From Hormoscilla sp. GUM202 (GTDB lineage: Bacteria > Cyanobacteriota > Cyanobacteriia > Cyanobacteriales > Desertifilaceae), in contig RFFC02000007.1 in assembly GCA_005518205.2 (NCBI GenBank), positions 1-64,000 on the forward strand: a DNA stretch of 64,000 nt. The letters are read 5' to 3'. The translations under genes were made by a program, and so were the position numbers. Below are positions 58,193 to 64,000 of this stretch, piece by piece; the first letter of the stretch is position 1; every line of letters begins with the position of its first letter. Below the pieces are notes generated by a model. The model saw only the letters and a list, made by a program, of their open reading frames with translations, made no database searches and was not told the origin of the DNA.

Positions 58193-61100
58193 TCAATCTT
58201 CAGCGCCAAGTATGAAATCGCATGCTTGGCGGTCTTTCTCGGTAACATTTTGATTATATTCCAGATAATCACTGAGCCAATCACAACCCCGACTGAGGAG
58301 TCGATCGAATTCTTCAATGGGCCATAACTTAGCAATACCATCATCTCCAGCGGTAGCAAGCAAGGTACCATTGGGGTGCAAACTAATCCCCGTCACCCAC
58401 CCAGCATGGGCGGTCCATTCAGCCAATTGATTTCCCTGCAAGTCCCACAAGCGGGCCGTGCCATCATTACCAGCGGTAGCTAAGCGCTGAGAGTCAGCGC
58501 TAAAAACTATCCTTTGGATCGAGCCAATATGGCCTTTCCCTTCAGCTAACTGTTCCCCCTGCAAGTTCCACAAGCGGAAAACATTATCATCTCCAGCGGT
58601 AGCCAATTTCTGACCGTCGGGGCTAAAACTGATACTATTGATCCAACCAGAATAGGCTTTTACCTTCAGCAACTGTTTTCCCCGTAAGTTCCACAAGCGG
58701 AAGCTGCCGTCCTCTCCTGCGGTAGCCAACTGCCGAGAGTTGGGACTAAAACTGACGCTCAAAACCTTGCCTCGATGACCCTTAAATTCAGCCAACTGAT
58801 TGCCCTTTAAGTCCCATAATTTAGCAATGCCTTCATCTCCTACGGTAGCCAAATACTTGCCATCGGGACTAAAACTGATGTTGCGGATCTCTTCTCCTTC
58901 ATGTCCCGTAACCATCAGCAACTGATTCCCCTGGGAGTCCCACAAACGGAAAGTTCTGTCAGATCCCACAGTAGCCAGCCGCTGGCCATCCGGGCTAAAA
59001 CTGATATTCCAGACTACCCCAAGATGTCCGCGCAATTCACTCAACTGCTGTCCGCTTTCTACATCCCACAAAAGGGCCGTCCCGTTAGTTCCAACTGTAG
59101 CTAGTAGCTGGCCATCGGGACTAAAACTGACGCTTTTGATGCGGTTATTACCTGGGGAAGCGAGCTTCTGCACCTGTTTTTCTTGCAAGTCCCACAGGCG
59201 GGTAGTGCCATCTAAAGAAGCGGTGGCTAGTACCTTGCTATCCGGACTAAAACTCAGACTTGTCACCCAATTTTGATGTCCCTTAAATTGGTCCATCCGC
59301 TGGAAAAATTGCTGTTGGCTCCGATAGGACCACAAGCGGGCGGTGCTGTCAGCCCCTGCGCTAGCCAAAAGCTGGCCATCGGGACTAAAACTTACGCTCA
59401 AGACAGGACCAAAATGTCCTTTTAATTCCGCTAACTGTTGGCCCTGCAAGTTCCACAAGTGGACTGTACCGTCAGCTCCGGCAGTTGCCAAAAGCTGGCC
59501 ATCCGGGCTAAAACTAATACTATTGACTCCCTTTTGATGCCCCTTAAATTCAGCTAACTTTTCCCCTTGCAAATTCCATAAAACGGGCCTACCATCTCCC
59601 GAAGCGGTAGCGAGTTGGCTGCCGTTCGGGCTAAAACTGACGCTCCAAACCCAGCCTTCATGGGCCTGGAATTGCTCTAAAAGCTGGCCTGATAAGTCCC
59701 ACAAACTCACAGTCCCGTCACTTCCCGATGTCGCTAATACCGACCCATCCGGGCGAAAACTGACACTCAAAACTTTGCCTTGATGCCTAAAAATTTTCTC
59801 TAACTGCTGGCCGGACGACAAGTCCCACAAACGGGCCGTGCCATCATCAGCAGCAGTGGCTAGCAGTTGACCGTCCGGACTAAAACTGATGCTATTTACT
59901 TTGTCTGTATGTCCTGTTAAGACCGACAATTTTTTGCCAGATTTCTCCCATAAATGCACCGTGCCGTTAGATTCTGCCGTAGCTAAGAGACTGCCATCCG
60001 GACTAAAACTGACGCTCCACAGTTGGTAGCGATCGCCCTCTATGCGGTTGCGTTCTTGCACGCCATCAACCATCTTTTGCAGACTTGTAGTTACTTGATT
60101 TTGCAGCTGCATTTCCGGCCAAAAATTGTGCCATAATGATTGCTTCAATCTCGCTCCTACCTGTAGAGTTTTTTGTAAAGCTTCTAACTGTTGATTGTTA
60201 GCAAACATCACTTCTGAGGTAGCGATCGAGATACTAATGTCCGCCATTCCTACTTGGATCCGGCGGGCGAAATACAATCCCCCCAACCCCGTACCGAGTG
60301 CAATCATTGCCACTACAGATAGAAAAGAACGTCGCTGGGATTTCCGTTTCTGCTTAATGCTGCGATCGACAAATTCTGTTTCTAGCTGGTTGAGCCAATT
60401 ATCCTGGGATTTCTGGATTTCCTGCAATTTCGGCAGCCGAGAATTTTCATCCCACAGGTCTCTCACCTGGCGTTTATTATCCTCCCACGCGATCGCCGCA
60501 TTATTCAGGATTCTTTGTAAAGTTAAATCTTCCTGATATTCATTCTTCCAATTTAGCAGCAGGTCCCATCCGTTCACCAAAGCATCATGAGCTGGCTCCA
60601 CATAAGGCTCTCCTCCGGTTTCATTGCCTTCAACTATTAACCGGGCGGACGAAAAGCTTTTGAGCGCCGTTCTGACGCGCTGATTTTCCTGGGACTTTGG
60701 GTATCTTAATTCCGATCGGGGCACCCGGCGCCTAGTTGAAACTCCCCCCTCTATAGCAATCATGCGCAACATCAGCCAGCGCAAAGTTTTTTCATAGGCG
60801 GGGTCTAATTTCCGTAACGCTTCATATTCTTCTGTAGCTCTATTGGTCAGGGCACCCATCAACCCACCCAGTTGAGTATAGTCCGACTCCCTCATGGTGC
60901 GATCGTTTCCTCGGCGTTGCAAATATTTGAGGTAAAGTTCCCTGAGAGTAAAGGATAGTAATGGCAAGGCCCCCGGCATCTGCACCACATCATTAATTAA
61001 CTTGTCTACCAACTCAGGGGGCTCGAAATATAATACCCGTTCTTGGGCGGGCTTTTCAATCACTTCCCGCAATTCATTCTGTGTCATTTCCTCCATCCAA

Positions 61101-62530
61101 AACTTGGTTAAAAAGGTGCGATCTTTATCTGACAGTCTTTTGATAAAATGAGGCTCAAAGTCCGATCGCAACGTAATCAATATCTCCATAGATATCGCCC
61201 GTTCAGTCAGCATTTTTCTCAGCACGGAGATGAACTTTCGTTCTCGCTGGCGGGGACACATAGTCACCAGTTCGTGGAACTGGTCAATCACGAGTATTAG
61301 CCTGGTTGTCGGGTGCTTCTGTCTCCATTCTATCAGCTTCTCGACCAAGGTTTTTTCTGTTGTTTTTTCTTGACTACCATTAGAGATGATGATGGTATCT
61401 ACTAGAGCTGTAAAAGGGGAGTGGCCCGGGCGCATGGGACCGAGAATATGCCAGTTTTCTCTTCTTAACAGGGGCAGCAGACCGGCTTTAACTAAGCTCG
61501 ACTTGCCACTGCCAGTATCACCTAATAATGCAGTCAAAGGCGGCTTATTTTTCTCTTGCAGGTGCGACCACAGCTTGTCGATCGTCCGTTGGCGGCCAAA
61601 GAAAAGCTCGCTGTCTGCTTCTTCAAAGGGTTCGAGACCCTTGTAGGGGTTGCTGTCATAATCGAGTGGTGGTGCTGTTGCTAATTTCGGTTGACGACCG
61701 GGCACCTGGAAGATGTACTCCCCTTTATCATGAGTTTTCAGTTGAAAGAGACTGGGAGTTTGCTTTTCAGTTTTCTCGGCTAGCTTGGTATATAAATAGA
61801 GATAGAGTTCTGTGGCGGTAATCAAATTGTCCTCAGTCAGATCGGCATATTGATACAGCCCCTTAAACAACAGCTCGGCAAAGGGAGAATGACCGCCAGC
61901 AGCCGATCCCCGATCGCCCAGTTGGGAGATAAAATCTAAGGCTTTTTCATCGTGGGCCGCAGAGGCGATCACCTGCCGCGCCTCGCTGTTGATGAAGCGA
62001 TCGTACCTTTCGGCATATACTCTCTGGGAACGGACTGCATCTCTGGTATACCCCGACCAGCGCAATGCCCCGGCAAAGCAGCAGTCCAAGATCGCCAAGA
62101 GGTGACGGCAAGGCAGTGCGATCAGGGCATCGTGCAATTCCTGCATAGGTACAAAACTGCGATCGTCTTCCCGTTGGGCATCCTGGGGTAAAATATATCC
62201 CGCTGGCCCATCTTTACTGTCCAGTCCATCCCGGGCTATTCCATGTCCCGCAAAGTAGAACAATACTCGGTCATCTGACCCTACTTTCACGGTTTTTCTC
62301 CTGGTCCAAGGTATTCTTCCCTGTTTGAATGCTGTCAATAAATCACCCAAGCGATCGCGCGTCACCTCTTTGTCTAGCAGCAACAACACCTCGTACTTGT
62401 ATTTTTCTCTGAGCAGATCCGCCAGGGTCTGAGCGTCATTCACTGCCGTCTTCAGCCTAGGAATGCCATTACTGTACTCATTTATACCGATAATTACTGC
62501 TAGGCTGCGGTTAAACTCGGGGATTGACAT
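58193..62530 (-). CDS. Caspase-STAND ATPase-WD40 protein
   Basis: A 1445-residue giant. Residues 1-270 are a caspase (C14) domain: LAVIIGINEYS, FYFAGHG with catalytic His96, and AILDCCFAG with catalytic Cys151. Residues about 293-700 are an nSTAND-type P-loop module: NPYKGLEPFEEADSELFFGR, Walker A GDTGSGKS (337-344) and Walker B RLILVIDQFHELV. One transmembrane helix (SFLSVVAMIALGTGLGGLYF) lies near 757-777. Residues about 840-1420 hold some 13-14 WD40 repeats (ISFSPDGQLLATAADDGTAR LWDL pattern). Proteins of this design are proposed to act in regulated cell death or anti-phage responses: WD40 senses, STAND switches, caspase executes. A MITE abuts the stop codon. The adjacent hydrolase gene is on the same strand. 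Confidence 0.93.
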   Translation of the reverse strand: MSIPEFNRSLAVIIGINEYSNGIPRLKTAVNDAQTLADLLREKYKYEVLLLLDKEVTRDRLGDLLTAFKQGRIPWTRRKTVKVGSDDRVLFYFAGHGIARDGLDSKDGPAGYILPQDAQREDDRSFVPMQELHDALIALPCRHLLAILDCCFAGALRWSGYTRDAVRSQRVYAERYDRFINSEARQVIASAAHDEKALDFISQLGDRGSAAGGHSPFAELLFKGLYQYADLTEDNLITATELYLYLYTKLAEKTEKQTPSLFQLKTHDKGEYIFQVPGRQPKLATAPPLDYDSNPYKGLEPFEEADSELFFGRQRTIDKLWSHLQEKNKPPLTALLGDTGSGKSSLVKAGLLPLLRRENWHILGPMRPGHSPFTALVDTIIISNGSQEKTTEKTLVEKLIEWRQKHPTTRLILVIDQFHELVTMCPRQRERKFISVLRKMLTERAISMEILITLRSDFEPHFIKRLSDKDRTFLTKFWMEEMTQNELREVIEKPAQERVLYFEPPELVDKLINDVVQMPGALPLLSFTLRELYLKYLQRRGNDRTMRESDYTQLGGLMGALTNRATEEYEALRKLDPAYEKTLRWLMLRMIAIEGGVSTRRRVPRSELRYPKSQENQRVRTALKSFSSARLIVEGNETGGEPYVEPAHDALVNGWDLLLNWKNEYQEDLTLQRILNNAAIAWEDNKRQVRDLWDENSRLPKLQEIQKSQDNWLNQLETEFVDRSIKQKRKSQRRSFLSVVAMIALGTGLGGLYFARRIQVGMADISISIATSEVMFANNQQLEALQKTLQVGARLKQSLWHNFWPEMQLQNQVTTSLQKMVDGVQERNRIEGDRYQLWSVSFSPDGSLLATAESNGTVHLWEKSGKKLSVLTGHTDKVNSISFSPDGQLLATAADDGTARLWDLSSGQQLEKIFRHQGKVLSVSFRPDGSVLATSGSDGTVSLWDLSGQLLEQFQAHEGWVWSVSFSPNGSQLATASGDGRPVLWNLQGEKLAEFKGHQKGVNSISFSPDGQLLATAGADGTVHLWNLQGQQLAELKGHFGPVLSVSFSPDGQLLASAGADSTARLWSYRSQQQFFQRMDQFKGHQNWVTSLSFSPDSKVLATASLDGTTRLWDLQEKQVQKLASPGNNRIKSVSFSPDGQLLATVGTNGTALLWDVESGQQLSELRGHLGVVWNISFSPDGQRLATVGSDRTFRLWDSQGNQLLMVTGHEGEEIRNISFSPDGKYLATVGDEGIAKLWDLKGNQLAEFKGHRGKVLSVSFSPNSRQLATAGEDGSFRLWNLRGKQLLKVKAYSGWINSISFSPDGQKLATAGDDNVFRLWNLQGEQLAEGKGHIGSIQRIVFSADSQRLATAGNDGTARLWDLQGNQLAEWTAHAGWVTGISLHPNGTLLATAGDDGIAKLWPIEEFDRLLSRGCDWLSDYLEYNQNVTEKDRQACDFILGAED

Positions 62531-62795
62531 GGTAAATATTCTGTGCTTTAATATAAGTTAACTATACTTTACTTTGGCTAGCTGTCAGGAAAGTTGTTAT
62601 CGCTAATTCAGCAATTATTAATTGAGCAATTGTTAAGACATATTAGCCATGACGATTGTTTTTACCATGTCCTGTATTCAGCTGTCAGACTATATCCGCG
62701 TAGTGGTTTACTGAGTATACTGCCTGATTATTTCAGGAGCATTCGTGGTAGGGTGGTGCTCGCCCAGAGTACCACCCACCAGATATGGTTTTCCC
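62531..62795. other. Intergenic stretch between the hydrolase and caspase genes
   Basis: A 265-bp gap on the operon-like strand. It contains a GGGTGGT/ACCACCC hairpin at 62751-62780 (terminator candidate for the hydrolase gene) and AT-rich sequence near 62545-62640 that may be the promoter of the caspase gene. No gene is supported. Confidence 0.5.
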
Positions 62796-64000
62796 TCACG
62801 CCGATCGCCTTTCATCAATCGCCAATTCCCGATCGCCCTTCATCGAAGTATCCCGTTCATTTTCTTGAGACCGGTTGACGGCCACTAAGTAGGCAGTTAC
62901 TCCAGCAATCAGTAAGATAACGATCGCAATAAACCAGGGCTTGGTCCAGAAAGGTTTTTCTTGCTTTTCATCAGACTGTGCGGGAGTCGGTGGCTGTTCG
63001 GGAGTCGGTCGGATAACGGGCGATGAATCAGGGGGAAATAGGGCGATCGCCAAATCATGCAACCCCGCCTCTCCTGTAAAATATGTTAAGTGGTCGCAGG
63101 GGGTATCTGGCAGTTTTTTGGGCGGCGGATCCCGATCGTCCCCGATCTCTTTGATGCTAGCTACAGTCGCTGTCAGATCGTTTGCTTGGTACCAGAAAGC
63201 GGGTTCTACCACTGCATCTACTGTCTTCCCAAACAGCTTCTGCATCAGTCGCTGTAGTCGTGAACTTTCCTCCCCTGCTTCCATCGCCGCTTTTGCTAAA
63301 GACCTGTTGCCTGCAATAATTGTATAAGGCACCTGGGGGTCTGGGTTGTTAGCCATTTGTTGGATAAAATCCGAGTCTGGCCGCATTTGATCGAAGGAAA
63401 TATCAATCTGCTCTATACAGTCGAGTAATTTAGTCAATCCCGAAGCTTGCCAGCCCATCGCCGAGAGGTTGTTTAACCCTAAAGTGATGGCAGTAAAAGC
63501 CCAATCTTGTAATGTGGCCCAAGGAGAACCTGCATTCGGCACGCCCACAAGCACCAGGTGCTGCACCATTTGATTCCCGCCTTCTCGCTCGATAAACCAA
63601 CGGGCGATCAAACCTCCCATTGAGTGGGCTATAATATCTAACTGCTTGCCATGATTTGCTCCTAAACCTACTGCTTCTAACCGTTGCTTGAGCTTCCGGG
63701 CTGTCTCCTCTATCCGAGTGTTCACGCTCTCATGGTCATAAGTCAGCACCAGGTCATAAAATTCGCCCAGCGATCGCTTTTCTCCGTCTATTTCTACTGT
63801 TGCTGTTTGCACGCTGGGGACTAGGCTTTGGGTGTCTCCTGTCAGCCCGTGGATGTAGAGGATAATTTTCTGGGCCCCAGCCACTTTCTGTTTAACTGAC
63901 TCTATATCTTTTTGATAACTTACTTTTCCCTGTGGGTCAACGGACGCCACTGCTAAGAGCGGGTATTCAAAGGACGTTCCCAATTTCTGAGATATCACTT
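62796..64000 (-). CDS. Membrane-anchored alpha/beta hydrolase, 5' end beyond window
   Basis: The frame is open to the right edge, so the N-terminus is probably missing; a GTG at 63998 is only the first possible start. At least 400 residues: an alpha/beta-hydrolase (PGAP1/DUF676-like lipase) domain with IILYIHGLTGDTQS (oxyanion side), LDIIAHSMGGLIARWFIERE with nucleophile Ser, and LVGVPNAGSPWA. A probable His is in GEAGLHDLAIALF. Near the C-terminus a Pro/Gln linker precedes a transmembrane helix (PWFIAIVILLIAGVTAYLVA). Hydrolases of this kind are often encoded with caspase-STAND proteins in cyanobacterial conflict clusters; here the caspase gene follows 265 bases downstream. Confidence 0.85.
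   Translation of the reverse strand, partial: VISQKLGTSFEYPLLAVASVDPQGKVSYQKDIESVKQKVAGAQKIILYIHGLTGDTQSLVPSVQTATVEIDGEKRSLGEFYDLVLTYDHESVNTRIEETARKLKQRLEAVGLGANHGKQLDIIAHSMGGLIARWFIEREGGNQMVQHLVLVGVPNAGSPWATLQDWAFTAITLGLNNLSAMGWQASGLTKLLDCIEQIDISFDQMRPDSDFIQQMANNPDPQVPYTIIAGNRSLAKAAMEAGEESSRLQRLMQKLFGKTVDAVVEPAFWYQANDLTATVASIKEIGDDRDPPPKKLPDTPCDHLTYFTGEAGLHDLAIALFPPDSSPVIRPTPEQPPTPAQSDEKQEKPFWTKPWFIAIVILLIAGVTAYLVAVNRSQENERDTSMKGDRELAIDERRSA

Noticed and set aside
1-64000. tRNA or rRNA genes
   Set aside because: I scanned gene-free stretches for T-loop (GGTTCGANTCC) and cloverleaf patterns; matches such as GGTTCAAACC at 17591 are parts of hairpin repeats.

Overview
The window is chromosomal DNA from a cyanobacterium. 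GCGATCGC (HIP1) octamers are scattered throughout. The lineage-typical genes are crtH (carotenoid cis-trans isomerase), a pacS-type copper ATPase, an nblS/hik33-type sensor kinase, pentapeptide-repeat, XisI, Uma2, DUF433/DUF5615 and BrnT genes, and caspase-STAND-WD40 and kinase-FGE fusion proteins. The many toxin-antitoxin pairs, Uma2 copies, repeats and decaying genes suggest a large-genome, probably filamentous, species; this is inference. I found no rRNA, tRNA, CRISPR array or complete insertion sequence.

Layout. 1-4.5 kb: an ORF entering from the left, a secreted trypsin-like protease, a UPF0175/DUF3368 toxin-antitoxin pair and a short RelE-like toxin. 4.5-12.5 kb: housekeeping genes (crtH, upp, a YggT protein, aroE, a DUF4126 protein), a VapBC-like pair and gene remnants. 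12.7-15.1 kb: a multiply broken AAA-like/GAF regulator, two antisense remnants and nfi. 15.3-20.4 kb: a pentapeptide protein, a double-domain SagB oxidoreductase, a DUF433/DUF5615 pair, and one intact plus three broken Uma2 genes. 20.8-28.8 kb: a TIGR03032/TPR/glycosyltransferase-like protein, pacS and a secreted protein with a PPC-like tail. 29.7-42.4 kb: a 1921-residue alpha-2-macroglobulin lipoprotein, rnhB, a Panacea-type toxin-antitoxin pair, Uma2, pbpC (PBP1C) and a DUF2283 protein. 42.5-46 kb: a decayed type I restriction locus (two hsdS genes with an hsdR fragment between them) beside a broken vapBC pair. 46-54.3 kb: a TPR protein, purD, nblS, an SRAP protein, a zinc-ribbon membrane protein and a kinase-FGE fusion. 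54.4-64 kb: brnT and its partner, xisI, a peptide-type solute-binding lipoprotein, a heptad-repeat ORF, a caspase/STAND/WD40 giant and a membrane-anchored alpha/beta hydrolase cut by the window edge.

The strongest theme is repeat invasion. Several families of short palindromes occur between genes and also inside genes. In the SRAP gene a 30-bp palindrome is expanded six-fold in frame. In pbpC, the alpha-2-macroglobulin gene and the kinase gene other repeat types are carried in frame. In the AAA-like gene a 26-bp palindrome sits inside a HIP1 octamer and breaks the frame. Two MITE-like elements have clean 7-8 bp target duplications, one of them exactly over the stop codon of the caspase gene.

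The most interesting possible biology is a four-cysteine module (C-x2-C-x7-C-x10-C, with DTC-x-FP-x-RPH between) present both inside the NblS-like kinase and in a small zinc-ribbon membrane protein 1 kb away. That small gene is transcribed divergently from a zinc-ribbon Ser/Thr kinase. This could be a linked metal- or redox-sensing signalling group, which is inference.
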